From a bacterium (GTDB taxonomy: Bacteria; Desulfobacterota; Deferrisomatia; Deferrisomatales; Deferrisomataceae): a stretch of DNA of 57,148 bases. Under the pieces are notes generated by a model. The model worked only from the letters and a program-made list of their open reading frames with translations, was not told where the DNA came from and did no database searches. Shown here piece after piece: positions 34,401-42,494 of this stretch (the stretch's first letter is position 1; the number at the start of each line of letters is the position of its first letter). The DNA lies in the NCBI GenBank assembly GCA_027021615.1, contig JALUTY010000027.1:1-57148 (forward strand), given 5' to 3'. The translations under genes and the position numbers were made by a program.

Positions 34401-34428
34401 CTGACAATACTTCCGTTGGAATTAGTAT
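34401..34428 (+). promoter_or_regulatory. Candidate sigma-70 promoter for secB
   Basis: CTGACA (34401-34406), a 16-base spacer, then TAGTAT (34423-34428), in one of the few AT-rich patches of the region. Confidence 0.45.
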
Positions 34429-34569
34429 TTGGTTGCCTGGTCGGACCCCGGCCGCCTCCAATCCGCAGTCTCCCGGCGCACCGAGTCTGCATTCTGCTAC
34501 AATCCCCACCCCCGGGAAAACCCTTGCACGGCACCCCGGGGGCCACCCCGACAGAAAAAGGAGATTCCC

Positions 34570-35016
34570 ATGGCCGAGGCTTCGCACTCCCCCCTGTTGC
34601 GGCTCGTGCGCATGTACGTCAAGGATCTGTCGTTCGAGAACCCGGGCGCACCCCGGGTGTTCCGGGAGAAGGTCTCGCCCCAGGCGGACCTGAACCTCCA
34701 GCTGCGGAACCGAAAGATCGATGGGGAGCACTGGGAGGTGGCGATCGAGCTTCATGCCACCGTGCGCTCGGGGGACGAGGTGGTGTTCATCGTGGAGGTG
34801 GAGCACGCGGGGTTGTTTCTGGTGAGGAACGTGCCCGAGAAGCATCTGGAAACGGTGCTGGCCGTGGACTGCCCCACCCAGCTGTTCCCGTTCACGCGCC
34901 AGATCGTGAGCCAGGTGGTGGTGGACGGCGGGTTCCCCCCCTTCCTGCTGGATCCGGTGAACTTCCTGGCCCTCTACCGGAGTTCCCAGAAGCCCGAGGA
35001 AGAGACGGAGCACTGA
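34570..35016 (+). CDS. secB: Protein-export chaperone SecB
   Basis: The 148-residue protein matches SecB along its length: RMYVKDLSFENPGAP, VEVEHAGLF(L), CPTQLFPFTRQIVS and the hallmark GGFPPFLLDPVNFLALY. SecB is a cytoplasmic tetramer that keeps preproteins unfolded and passes them to SecA. Length is as usual for the family. AAGGAG precedes the ATG by about seven bases. Its presence agrees with a proteobacterial host and with the many large Sec-exported proteins in this window. Confidence 0.95.
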   Translation: MAEASHSPLLRLVRMYVKDLSFENPGAPRVFREKVSPQADLNLQLRNRKIDGEHWEVAIELHATVRSGDEVVFIVEVEHAGLFLVRNVPEKHLETVLAVDCPTQLFPFTRQIVSQVVVDGGFPPFLLDPVNFLALYRSSQKPEEETEH

Positions 35017-35019
35017 CCC

Positions 35020-35056
35020 CCGGCCTGCCATCCCCCAGGTCCCTGGGGGGCCGGCA
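35020..35056 (+). terminator. Hairpin after secB
   Basis: CCCCCAGG (35032-35039) and CCTGGGGG (35042-35049) form a near-perfect stem, extended by TGCC/GGCA. There is no T run, so it may be a weak or Rho-assisted terminator. Confidence 0.4.
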
Positions 35057-35109
35057 ACGTGCGGCGTAACCGGACGCCCTCCCCCGGGAGCGGGGGGCCT
35101 GCTTCCGGC

Positions 35110-35243
35110 CGTACGTGAGTGCTGCATCCGACGTACGTTGCAACCGGCACTCAGCCCGGGGGCGAAGCGTCCTAGCGGATCACATGGCAAGGCGGCCCGG
35201 AAGCGAAGCCGACCGGGCACGCGGTGGCTGAGTGCCGGTTGCA
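35110..35243. repeat. Nested inverted repeats downstream of secB
   Basis: TGCAACCGGCACTCAGCC (35139-35156) is inverted perfectly at 35226-35243. CGTACGT (35110-35116) is inverted as ACGTACG at 35131-35137, and TGAGTGC (35116-35122) pairs with GCACTCA (35147-35153). The arms can fold into alternative cruciform-like structures. Confidence 0.8.
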
Positions 35244-35346
35244 GCGACTGTAGGAGCCACGCCCGGCTCTCCAACAGACCCCCCGCTCCCAGGGGTTGAC
35301 GAAAGCCACTTGCCCTGGGGGTCAAAAGACCGAAGACCGTCGGCCG
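35244..35346 (-). repeat. Dispersed intergenic repeat, copy A (core plus heptamers)
   Basis: The minus strand reads GGGGTCTGTTGGAGAGCCGG then GCGTGGCTCC (core 35253-35284). The neighbouring GTCAAAAGACCGAAGACCGT (35321-35340) forms degenerate 7-base words. Layout and relative orientation match copies at 40862-40973 and 49931-50070. Confidence 0.65.
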
Positions 35347-35366
35347 AAATTACCGGGAAGAAGGGC

Positions 35367-35391
35367 AAAAAAAGAGGGGCCCGAGGGCCCC
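35367..35391 (-). terminator. Intrinsic terminator, minus strand
   Basis: On the minus strand GGGGCC-CTCG-GGCCCC forms a 6-pair hairpin with a tetraloop, followed by TCTTTTTTT. It lies 233 bases past the stop of the Xaa-Pro aminopeptidase gene and would end that transcript. Confidence 0.75.
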
Positions 35392-35453
35392 CGAGGGAGG
35401 AGTTGCCATCCGCGCTGTGTTTTCAACAGGTGTTTCTTTTGTATCATGGCCGC

Positions 35454-35506
35454 AGGGCCGTTGCAACCCCAAAACAACGTTTTTTGCGACGGCCCTCAAA
35501 TTTTTT
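35454..35506 (+). terminator. Intrinsic terminator, plus strand
   Basis: AGGGCCGT-T-GCAA (35454-35466) pairs with TTGC-G-ACGGCCCT (35484-35496), followed by CAAATTTTTT. It is a strong candidate terminator for transcripts coming from secB or for a small RNA starting in 35400-35450. Confidence 0.65.
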
Positions 35507-35623
35507 GGAAACCGTCGAAACCCTCTCGGCCTGGGGAGAACCGGGGGCGGAGGGGCAAACCTTGTTCGTAAGGTTCTCGCAGGGTAAGGCATCTCGATCA
35601 CATACGGTGTTCGTCTGTGCGGC

Positions 35624-37384
35624 TCAGGCCCCGAGCCGTTCCGCACACCCTTGGTGATAGCGGTCCAGCCATTCCCGATGGGAGGAGGGCAGGGTCCCCG
35701 GGACCGTGAGGCGGGGATCGAACGGGATCCAGGTGAGGGGGGAGAAGGCCAGGGCCTTTCGGCCGTTGATGGTCCGATCGGTCTCCACGACCCGGTACAG
35801 GTTCTCGAGGCGCACCCCCCCGAACCCGGTCCGGTAGTACCCCGGCTCGATGGAGGTGACCATGCCGGCCCGCAGGGGCAGCGATGAGGCGGGCCGGCGG
35901 CTGGCCGGGGCCAGGGCGAAGGGGCCCTCGTGCACCGACAGGAACGCGCCCACACCGTGGCCGGTTCCGTGGCCGTAGTCGAGCCCGGCCTCCCAGAGCA
36001 CCGCTCGGCACACCGCGTCGATCGCGGCCCCGGGGGTGCCTTCGGGGAACTCCAGGCGTGCCGCCGCGATGTGGGCCCGGAGCACCCGAGTGTAGACGCG
36101 GCGTTGCTCGGCCGAGGGCTCGCCCACGGCCACGGTGCGGGTGGCGTCGGTGGTGCCCCCGTCCAGGTGGACCCCCGAGTCCACCAGGAACAGGTGGCCG
36201 GGCCGCAGCGGGGTGTGGTCCGCGCCCGAGTAATGGACGATGGCCCCGTGCTCGCCCGTGGCCGCGATGGTGGGGAACGCCAGCCCCCGGAACCCGGGCA
36301 GCTTGGCATAGAGCGCCTCGAGCCGGCTCCGGAACTCGGCCTCGGTCACGATCCGGCCCGCCTCGATCTCCCTGCGGAGCCACTCCAAGGCCCGGGCCTT
36401 GGCCCGGCTGGCCAGCACGCCCGCCCGCTCCATGGCTCGAAGCTCCGCCTTCGTTTTCACTGCCTTGGCCTCGGCCACGGGCGAGCTCACCCGGACCGGC
36501 TCCGCGCCGGCCGCCTCCAGGGCCCGGGTTACGCCCCGGGTGACCCGGGCCGGGTCCACGGCCACCCGGCCGGAGAGGGCTTGAAGGGCCTCCGGAAACG
36601 TCTCGTAGGGTCGGGCCCGGAAGTCCGGAAGGCGGTCGAGCTCGGGGGGCACGCGGTCTTGGGGAGCCCGGACGAACAGGTCCACCCCCTCCGGGCCGAG
36701 CACCAGGAACGACTCGAACACCGGGGTGTGGGGCACCTCGTCAAAGCACCGGAGCCCCGTGAGCCAGGCCGTCTCGTCTAGGGCCACCGTCACGTATGCC
36801 GGATTGCGTTTTTTCCCTAAGAGCTCCCGCACCCGGCCCAGCCTCCCGGCCAGGTCCTCCCCGCTCCACTCCTTCGGGCAGGCGAACAGGGGGCCCAGGG
36901 CCGGCCCGGGCCGGTCGGTCCACACGAGGTCCACCAGGTTTGGCTCGGTCGGGACCGCCTCTCCCCCCGCCTCCCGCACCCGGCCCTCCCAGTCCCGGGC
37001 CGCGGCGTCCGGGGCGCACCACGGATCGAACCCCAGGCGCAGCCGGGGGCCGTGGCGGTCGGTCAGGTCCTGGACCGCCTCGGCCAGGGTGCGCCCTCCG
37101 GGCGTGCCCACCCGCTCCAGGCCGATCCCGGAGCCAGCCAGCTCGGTCTCGGCTTGGAGGTGGTAGCGGCTGTCGGTGAACAGCCAGGTCTCCCCCGGTT
37201 CCAGCCCCACCAGCAGGTCCCCGGCCGAGCCCGTGAACCCGCTGAGCCACTCCCGCCGGCGTCGCCACGGCGGAGGCGTCTCCGACAGGTGTTCGTCCGC
37301 CGAGGGCACCACGTAGTGGGTGAGCCCCCGCTCGGCCATGAGCCGGCGCAGGGCCTGGAGGCGGGACCGGACCTCGTCACCCAC
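35624..37384 (-). CDS. Xaa-Pro aminopeptidase, M24B family
   Basis: The 586-residue length and three-domain layout (two creatinase-like N-terminal domains, then a pita-bread domain from about 310) match long aminopeptidases P of the XPNPEP1 type. Metal ligands are visible: Asp in LVDSG, Asp in GTTDATRT, His in GHGTGHGVGAFLSVHEGP, Glu in TSIEPGYY and Glu in VRLENLY. It is a cytosolic two-metal enzyme that removes an N-terminal residue before proline. The GTG start overlaps the stop of the DUF1847 gene by eight bases, so the two are coupled. Confidence 0.93.
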   Translation of the reverse strand: MGDEVRSRLQALRRLMAERGLTHYVVPSADEHLSETPPPWRRRREWLSGFTGSAGDLLVGLEPGETWLFTDSRYHLQAETELAGSGIGLERVGTPGGRTLAEAVQDLTDRHGPRLRLGFDPWCAPDAAARDWEGRVREAGGEAVPTEPNLVDLVWTDRPGPALGPLFACPKEWSGEDLAGRLGRVRELLGKKRNPAYVTVALDETAWLTGLRCFDEVPHTPVFESFLVLGPEGVDLFVRAPQDRVPPELDRLPDFRARPYETFPEALQALSGRVAVDPARVTRGVTRALEAAGAEPVRVSSPVAEAKAVKTKAELRAMERAGVLASRAKARALEWLRREIEAGRIVTEAEFRSRLEALYAKLPGFRGLAFPTIAATGEHGAIVHYSGADHTPLRPGHLFLVDSGVHLDGGTTDATRTVAVGEPSAEQRRVYTRVLRAHIAAARLEFPEGTPGAAIDAVCRAVLWEAGLDYGHGTGHGVGAFLSVHEGPFALAPASRRPASSLPLRAGMVTSIEPGYYRTGFGGVRLENLYRVVETDRTINGRKALAFSPLTWIPFDPRLTVPGTLPSSHREWLDRYHQGCAERLGA

Positions 37385-38132
37385 CGGCGTCCCCGTCGCC
37401 GCCCGTGTCGGCCGGCACCTCCACGGGCCGGGCCTGGAGCCGCTTGTAGTAGAAGTTCTGGCCGTAGAGCACGGCCACGGGGTTGTGGCCGGTGACCCGG
37501 TCCTTCACCACCAGGGTGGTGACCGGAGCCTCCGAGTACTTTGTGAACAGGATGTCGTGGCCCACGCACAGGCCAACAATGAGATTGAGGTGGGTTCCCA
37601 CCCGGTTCAGGAGCCGGGCCTGGGCCACCGGGTTGCAGGCCGGCTCGAACACGCCCGGCCGCACCTTGTTCTCCTCGGCCAGCCCCAGCTCGAGCTTGTC
37701 GATGCTCCCCGACTTGCAGCACACGCTGGCCACCCGGAACCCCTGGGCCTCCAGGATCCGAGCCAGCCGGTTCGTCTCGTCCAGAAGCCCAATGCAGGTG
37801 GCGATGCCGATCTTCGCGTAGCCCATGAGCTTGGCGAACGCGATCGTGTCCTCCACCCGGGTCCACCGGGCGTTGACCGCGCCGCCGCCCGGCTCGGGCT
37901 GGTAGCACAGCCCCTCCACCACCGCGGCCACCCGGGCCATGCGAGCGTCCTCGCCGTCGCCCCGGTAGAGGGCGAACGCCTCGTCAATCACCTCGGGCGC
38001 GACCGCCGAGGGGCAGTTTCGCGGCCGGGGCGGGCCGTTCTCGGGATCTCCGCTCCAGCAGTGGGTGGACCCCTGCTTGGTCCACACCGTGCTGCACCGG
38101 CTGCAGGTGAACTTCTCGTGGGGTTCGGACAT
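37377..38132 (-). CDS. DUF1847 Cys-rich protein
   Basis: The 251-residue protein has many conserved cysteines: FTCSRCSTVW, HCWSG, GIATCIGLLDET, ASVCCKSGSIDK, EPACNPVAQA and LIVGLCVGHD, ending in TLVVKDRVTGHNP. This is the DUF1847 family, thought to bind metal because of its cysteine pairs. It is found mainly in anaerobes, and its function is unknown. The first gene of a two-gene unit with the aminopeptidase. Confidence 0.85.
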   Translation of the reverse strand: MSEPHEKFTCSRCSTVWTKQGSTHCWSGDPENGPPRPRNCPSAVAPEVIDEAFALYRGDGEDARMARVAAVVEGLCYQPEPGGGAVNARWTRVEDTIAFAKLMGYAKIGIATCIGLLDETNRLARILEAQGFRVASVCCKSGSIDKLELGLAEENKVRPGVFEPACNPVAQARLLNRVGTHLNLIVGLCVGHDILFTKYSEAPVTTLVVKDRVTGHNPVAVLYGQNFYYKRLQARPVEVPADTGGDGDAGG

Positions 38133-38240
38133 GTGGGCCTCCTCCGTGCTACGGGTCTCCGGAAGCGGCTCCCCGGTCAGGGGGGCGCCGGGGCAGGATA
38201 TTACAAAGTAGGCGCGAGAACCTCCCTTATCCGGAGGACA

Positions 38241-38276
38241 GGGGACCTGCTGGAGGGTCGGGCGCGGCCGCCTCAG
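38241..38276 (+). repeat. Dispersed intergenic repeat core, copy E
   Basis: GGGGACCTGCTGGAGGGTCG then GGCGCGGCCGCCTCAG is a diverged copy of the GGTCTGTTGGAGAGCCG core. Confidence 0.55.
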
Positions 38277-38284
38277 TGGGCAGA

Positions 38285-38360
38285 ATTCAGCCCCAGTAGA
38301 CCGCGAGGCGGCCCGTTTGCGAAGAAATAACTCGAACCGATCCCCGCACAGTTTCGGCAG
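38285..38360 (-). repeat. Second dispersed repeat, copy 1
   Basis: The minus strand reads TTCGCAAACGGGCCGCCTCG, CGGTCTACTGGGGC; the plus strand at 41116-41196 reads TTCGCAAACAGGCCGCCTCG, CGGCCTACCAGAGC. The upstream CTGCCGAA..CTGNGCGGGG words also match. Confidence 0.7.
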
Positions 38361-38736
38361 TGGGGCATGGATTTTAGGAACCGGAATTCAGCGGACAGGA
38401 AACAGGAAACCCCGAAAAGTAGTTTGGGTTCCCTGGGGGATCCTCTCGGGGCACCGAAAAGCCTTCTCCCTGTCCACCGGCTTCTGAACTCTGGCCCCAG
38501 GAACCCATACCCCCGAGACCGTGAGGTGGCGCCAAAGGGGCTGGGCCATGCTTGGAACACTCTGGAATCAAGAAGGTTTTCATGCGTCCCGGCGGAAATT
38601 ACTTGGAAGAGTTCATCCGACAGGGACCCCGGGTGCGCTGTTTGCCCCTGGATTCTGTCCGTTGATCCCTGGTTCCTGAACCACAGGTCCCCTGCCCCGC
38701 CCCCGGATACGGATCCGTATGGATGGCAACTTGGTG

Positions 38737-39549
38737 TCAGTCGCCGCCCGGGATCGGGATGGCTCTGGACTCGTTCAAGGCGTGGAGCAGCGCCGGGTGG
38801 AGCTTGGGGTTGGCGGCCACCACGTCGCGGTCGTAGGGGGTGAACGGCCCCCCGTCGTAGCCGGTGACCACCCCGCCCGCCTCCTCCACCAGCAGGCACC
38901 CGGCCGCCAGGTCCCAGGGCTTGAGGCCCGGCTCCCAGAACCCGTCGAGCCGGCCCGAGGCCGTGTAGGCCAGGTCCAGGGCGGCCGATCCGGTCCGCCG
39001 CACGCCCTGGGTGATCTGGGTCAGGTGGCAGAACTCCCGGTAGTTCCTCGGGTTCTCCCCCCGGTCGTAAGGAAAACCGGTGGCCAGAAGGGCCTCGGAG
39101 AGGCGGGCCGTCTCCGATACCCGGATCGGCTCGCCGTTCCGTTGGGCCCCCCGGCCCTGCCGGGCCGTGAACCACTCGCCGCGGAGCGGGTCGTACACTA
39201 CCCCCGCCCGGACCCGCCCGTCCTCCTCCCAGGCGATCGACACGCAGCAGGCCGGGAACCCGTGGGCGTAGTTGGTGGTGCCGTCCAGGGGGTCCACGAT
39301 CCACCGGCCGGCACCGCCGGTGCCGGTGAGCCCCTCCTCCTCGCCCAGCACGGGAGTGCCGGGCGCCAGGCGGCCCAGGACCTGCCGGATCGCCTCCTCG
39401 CACTCCAGGTCCACCTCGGTCACCAGGTCCACGGCGCCCTTGTGGCGCACGCCGAATCCGGTTTCGAACCGGTCCCGCAGGATCCGGCCCGCGGCCCGGG
39501 CGGCCTCGACCGCGATCTCCAGCAGATCGTCCCGGATCACGCCCCGCAT
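38737..39549 (-). CDS. Inositol monophosphatase family protein
   Basis: The 270-residue protein has the family's metal sites: Glu70 in GEEEG, WIVDPLDGTTNY (Asp86, Asp89) and WDLAAGCLLVEEAGG near the C-terminus. Members hydrolyse inositol-1-phosphate or related sugar phosphates with Mg2+; bacterial SuhB also helps rRNA transcription. The ATG start overlaps the upstream HemN-like gene by 13 bases, so translation is coupled. Exact substrate is not predictable. Confidence 0.92.
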   Translation of the reverse strand: MRGVIRDDLLEIAVEAARAAGRILRDRFETGFGVRHKGAVDLVTEVDLECEEAIRQVLGRLAPGTPVLGEEEGLTGTGGAGRWIVDPLDGTTNYAHGFPACCVSIAWEEDGRVRAGVVYDPLRGEWFTARQGRGAQRNGEPIRVSETARLSEALLATGFPYDRGENPRNYREFCHLTQITQGVRRTGSAALDLAYTASGRLDGFWEPGLKPWDLAAGCLLVEEAGGVVTGYDGGPFTPYDRDVVAANPKLHPALLHALNESRAIPIPGGD

Positions 39550-40835
39550 CCCGCCCCCTCGCCGAACAGGACCCGGCGCTCCTCCGGGGGCAGGGCCGCC
39601 CGGGCCTGGTCGCGGAACTGGTTCACCCCCGCGAAGAACTCCCGCATCATGGCCACGAGCAGGTAGCGTCCCCTGGGGGTGAGGGTCAGCGCCTCGGCGT
39701 CGTCCCGGTCGAACGCCCCCACCGCCCGGAAGAACGCCATCTCCGGCGCGAGGCCGCGCTCCACGCCCTTCCCGAACCGGTCCCGGAACGCCTTCTTGTC
39801 GAGCCTGAGGCCGAACAGGTCCATCATGAACCGGTAGCGCATCTGCTCCCTCAACGGGTAGCGCCGGGCCGCGGCTGCGGAGAGCCGGCCCGAGGCGATC
39901 CGCCCGTCGTACTCGCGCAGGCTGAACGTGTTCACGTAGATGGTGCCGTCCAGGTAGCTGAACGCCCCGCTGCCCACGCCCACGTACTCCTCGTAGTCCA
40001 CGATGTACTCGTCGATCATCTGGCCGGCCCGGCGGGAGAAGGTCCAGGCCGTGGCCGGCTCGAACGCCCCGTGCAGGGCCTGGCACAGGGCCTCGTAGTA
40101 CCGGTGCTCCCGGGTGTAGCTGACCGGGCCCACGGTCTCGCGCAGCTTCCGGCGCACGGCCGGCGAGCTCATCAGGGGGTAGAACGTGGTCTGGTTCGCG
40201 CCCGACTCGGTGAGCATCTCCACGTCGCGCAGGAGGGACTCCCGGGTCTGGCTCGGGAAGTTGAAGATCATGTCCACGTTCAGGGAGTGGAACCGGCCGG
40301 CGGTGGCCTGGAGCCGCTCCAGGATCTCCCGGCCGCTCCCGTACTTGTCGTACCGGTCCATCTGCTCGAGCAGCCGGTCGTCGAAGCTCTGCACCCCCAC
40401 CGAGAACCGCTGAACCCGCTCGGTGAGGGGGTCCACCACCCGGGGAATGAGGTGGTTCGGGTTGGTCTCGCACGACACCTCCCGCACCGGGAACAGCTCC
40501 CGGGCCAGGTCGAGGGTGTCCACCAGCTCGTCGATGAGGATCGTGGGCGTGCCGCCGCCCACGTACACCGAGGTGCACCGGTACCCCAGGTCCGCCACCC
40601 GACGCATCTCGTCCCGGAGGCTCCGGAAGTAGGACCGGGCCGGGTCGTCCTGGAACGGGTAACGGTTGAACGAGCAGTACGGGCACAGCCGCTCGCAGAA
40701 CGGCACGTGGACGTACAGCAGGCACGGCCGGTCGTCCCGCGCCGGCGGCAGGGTGACGTCCGGGGCCACCCGCACCCGGAGCACCCGGCGGTTGATCTGC
40801 CGGAGCGCGAAGGTCAGAACTCGTTCACTCAGCAA
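39537..40835 (-). CDS. HemN-like radical SAM protein (coproporphyrinogen oxidase family)
   Basis: A TTG start at 40835 is preferred because AGAGGAG lies eight bases upstream; the frame is open to a TTG at 40883, but that stretch belongs to an intergenic repeat. From the TTG the protein is 432 residues. PFCERLCPYCSFN supplies the CxxxCxxC cluster site (Cys47, Cys51, Cys54), with YVGGGTPT and the HemN-type VQSFDDRLLEQMDR. It could be an oxygen-independent coproporphyrinogen III dehydrogenase or one of the HemW/HutW-type relatives (heme chaperone or heme breakdown). I do not see evidence that decides among these. Confidence 0.85.
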   Translation of the reverse strand: MLSERVLTFALRQINRRVLRVRVAPDVTLPPARDDRPCLLYVHVPFCERLCPYCSFNRYPFQDDPARSYFRSLRDEMRRVADLGYRCTSVYVGGGTPTILIDELVDTLDLARELFPVREVSCETNPNHLIPRVVDPLTERVQRFSVGVQSFDDRLLEQMDRYDKYGSGREILERLQATAGRFHSLNVDMIFNFPSQTRESLLRDVEMLTESGANQTTFYPLMSSPAVRRKLRETVGPVSYTREHRYYEALCQALHGAFEPATAWTFSRRAGQMIDEYIVDYEEYVGVGSGAFSYLDGTIYVNTFSLREYDGRIASGRLSAAAARRYPLREQMRYRFMMDLFGLRLDKKAFRDRFGKGVERGLAPEMAFFRAVGAFDRDDAEALTLTPRGRYLLVAMMREFFAGVNQFRDQARAALPPEERRVLFGEGAGCGA

Positions 40836-40861
40836 AAGAGCCTCTCCTCTTGCCAGTAGCC

Positions 40862-40973
40862 TCGGTCTTCGGTCTTCGGTCAACCGTCGTCGGTCGGGGC
40901 GGCTCCCGAGCCGCCGCCAACCCCTTCCGGGGCATGGGGTCTGTTGGAGAGCCGAGTGCGGCTCCTCAGATCG
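40862..40973 (+). repeat. Dispersed intergenic repeat, copy B (heptamers plus core)
   Basis: GGTCTTCGGTCTTCGGTC at 40864-40881 is tandem 7-base words. The core at 40936-40973 reads GGGGTCTGTTGGAGAGCCGA then GTGCGGCTCCTCAG and contains a GAGCCG/CGGCTC hairpin. Confidence 0.7.
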
Positions 40974-41115
40974 CCGCGCAGGGCCTCCTCCAACGCTCGT
41001 ACCGCGAAACCGTTCGTCCCCGGCCGCACGGTCATGAAACCATTGTCGCGGCCCCGTGCCTGCGCGGCGAATCTCATGCTCGGCTTCGCGCGCGGCCGGA
41101 AACAGACCCCGTGCT

Positions 41116-41196
41116 CTGCCGCCGAATCTGCGGGGCTGGGTCGGTGCAAGTTACGGTTTCGCAAACAGGCCGCCTCGCGGCCTACCAGAGCAGACC
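41116..41196 (+). repeat. Second dispersed repeat, copy 2
   Basis: Plus-strand partner of 38285-38360, sharing TTCGCAAAC.GGCCGCCTCG and upstream CTGCCG..GAATCTGCGGGG. Confidence 0.7.
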
Positions 41197-41287
41197 TCTG
41201 AACCCTGGGCCTTGAAACGCAGGTCCCTTGCCCCGCCTCCCGAGGAAATTCGCCTATTTTGTCGGCTGGGTAAGAGACTGAAACCTC

Positions 41288-42271
41288 TCACCCCTGGGCC
41301 TCCAGCAGGGCCGCCCCCCAGGTCAGGCCTCCGCCGAACGCGGTCAGCAGCACCCGGTGGCCGGGCCGGATCCGGCCGTCCCGCCGGGCCTCGTCCAGGG
41401 CGATGGGGATCGTGGCGCTCGAGATGTTGCCGTACTTCTCGATGGTGAACACCATCTTCTCCAGGGGGAGCTTGAGAACCTGGGCCACGGCCTCCTGGAT
41501 GCGGCGGTTGGCCTGGTGGGGGATCACCCAGTCCACGTCCTCCACCCCCAGCCCCTCGGCCTCGAGCACCTCCCTGGCGATCCCGGCCATGCACCGCACC
41601 GCCACCCGGAAGGTCTTCTTCCCCTCGAGCTTGAGGGTGTGGAGGTTCCGGTCCACGCTCTCGTGGGAGATCGGGGTGGTCCGGGAGCCCCCGCCCGGCA
41701 GGAGGAGGTCCTCGCCGTAGGCCCCCTGCGTCCGGACCTCCACCCGCCGCAGGTGCAGGCCCGGGCCGTCCCGCCGGATCAGGGCCGCCGCACCGCCGTC
41801 GCCCCACAGGATGCACGAGGCCCGGTCCGTGTAGTCCACGGTTCGGGTCATGACCTCGGCCGAGCACAGGAGCACGTTGCGGATCCGGGGGTCGGCGGCC
41901 AGGAACGACTGCACGGTCTTCAGCCCGAACAGGAACCCCGAGCAGGCCGCGGCCAGGTCGAACGCCACGGCCCGGTCTGCGCCCAGCTTGTTCTGGAGCC
42001 AGCAGGCGGCCGAGGGGCACATGGTGTCCGGGGTGATCGTGGTGACCACGATCAGGTCCAGGTCGTCCGGGGTCGTGCCGTCCTCGTCCAGGGCCCGGCG
42101 GGCAGCCCGGAGGCAGAGGTCCGAGGTGGCCTCGTCGGGGGCGGCCATCCGCCGCTCCCGGATGCCGGTGCGGGTGAAGATCCACTCGTCCGAGGTGTCG
42201 ACCATTCTCTCCAGGTCGCGGTTGTGGAGCACCCGTCCGGGAAGGTATGAGCCCGTGGCCGCGATGACCAT
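41288..42271 (-). CDS. fabH: Beta-ketoacyl-ACP synthase III
   Basis: The 327-residue protein has the KAS III catalytic triad Cys110 (AAACSGF), His252 (IPHQANRR) and Asn282 (GNISSATIP), and DEWIFTRTGIRERR near the start. It condenses acetyl-CoA with malonyl-ACP to begin fatty acid synthesis. The ATG has an AGGAGG site seven bases upstream. It is expressed alone, not in an acp/fabD/fabG cluster. A divergent TACAAT box (minus strand, 42351-42346) may be its -10. Confidence 0.95.
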   Translation of the reverse strand: MVIAATGSYLPGRVLHNRDLERMVDTSDEWIFTRTGIRERRMAAPDEATSDLCLRAARRALDEDGTTPDDLDLIVVTTITPDTMCPSAACWLQNKLGADRAVAFDLAAACSGFLFGLKTVQSFLAADPRIRNVLLCSAEVMTRTVDYTDRASCILWGDGGAAALIRRDGPGLHLRRVEVRTQGAYGEDLLLPGGGSRTTPISHESVDRNLHTLKLEGKKTFRVAVRCMAGIAREVLEAEGLGVEDVDWVIPHQANRRIQEAVAQVLKLPLEKMVFTIEKYGNISSATIPIALDEARRDGRIRPGHRVLLTAFGGGLTWGAALLEAQG

Positions 42272-42388
42272 GGCGTCCCTCCTTTCGGATCTCCGATCCC
42301 GCCCGGCCCCGCATCCGGGCCGGACCGGGCGAAACGAAGTCACCCATTGTAGGGGCGCCGGGGCCGTTTTGCCAGCACCGGCACCCGG

Positions 42389-42417
42389 TTGGGCCCTGGG
42401 GCGGGTCCTGGTACAAT
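42389..42417 (+). promoter_or_regulatory. Sigma-70-type promoter for the methyltransferase gene
   Basis: TTGGGC (42389-42394), a 17-base spacer, then TACAAT (42412-42417), about 78 bases before the ATG. Confidence 0.6.
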
Positions 42418-42494
42418 GCCCGCACCGGGGTAACCGGATCCGCCGCCCTGCCGTACAGTTGCGGGCGGGGCCGCCAGAGGAAAGGACCTCTCCC

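Larger units (their letters stand above)
34122..34569. other. Divergent intergenic region between crcB and secB, 448 bases
   Basis: No gene was found. It holds a copy of the dispersed repeat core (34192-34234) and an AT-richer patch around 34400-34430 with promoter-like boxes for secB. A second TACAAT box at 34498-34503 is nearer secB but has no good -35. Confidence 0.6.
38133..38736. other. Intergenic region, 604 bases, repeat-rich
   Basis: No credible gene. It holds repeat core copy E (38241-38276), an inverted copy of a second repeat (38285-38360), and a long patch (38370-38705) made of degenerate words such as CCTGAACC, AGGAAACAGG and CCAGGAACCC. The end, CCTGAACCACAGGTCCCCTG, resembles 41200-41240. 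Confidence 0.6.
40836..41287. other. Intergenic region, 452 bases, repeat-rich
   Basis: It separates the HemN-like and fabH genes, both on the minus strand, and contains no credible gene. It holds heptamer words (40862-40897), repeat core copy B (40936-40973) and the second repeat (41116-41196). A patch at 41196-41245 (CCTTGAAACGCAGGTCCCTT) is shared with 38665-38705. Confidence 0.65.

Noticed and set aside
34395-34415. Sigma-54-like GGGCACGGGCCTGACA before secB
   Set aside because: The -12 GC is missing at the needed distance, so a sigma-70-type reading is preferred.
35232-35657. Frames of 91-141 codons on the plus strand after secB
   Set aside because: They cross repeats and two terminator hairpins and have no protein-like pattern.
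38367-38843. 158-codon frame in the gap before the inositol monophosphatase gene
   Set aside because: It is built of repeat words and overlaps the real minus-strand gene; there is no motif.
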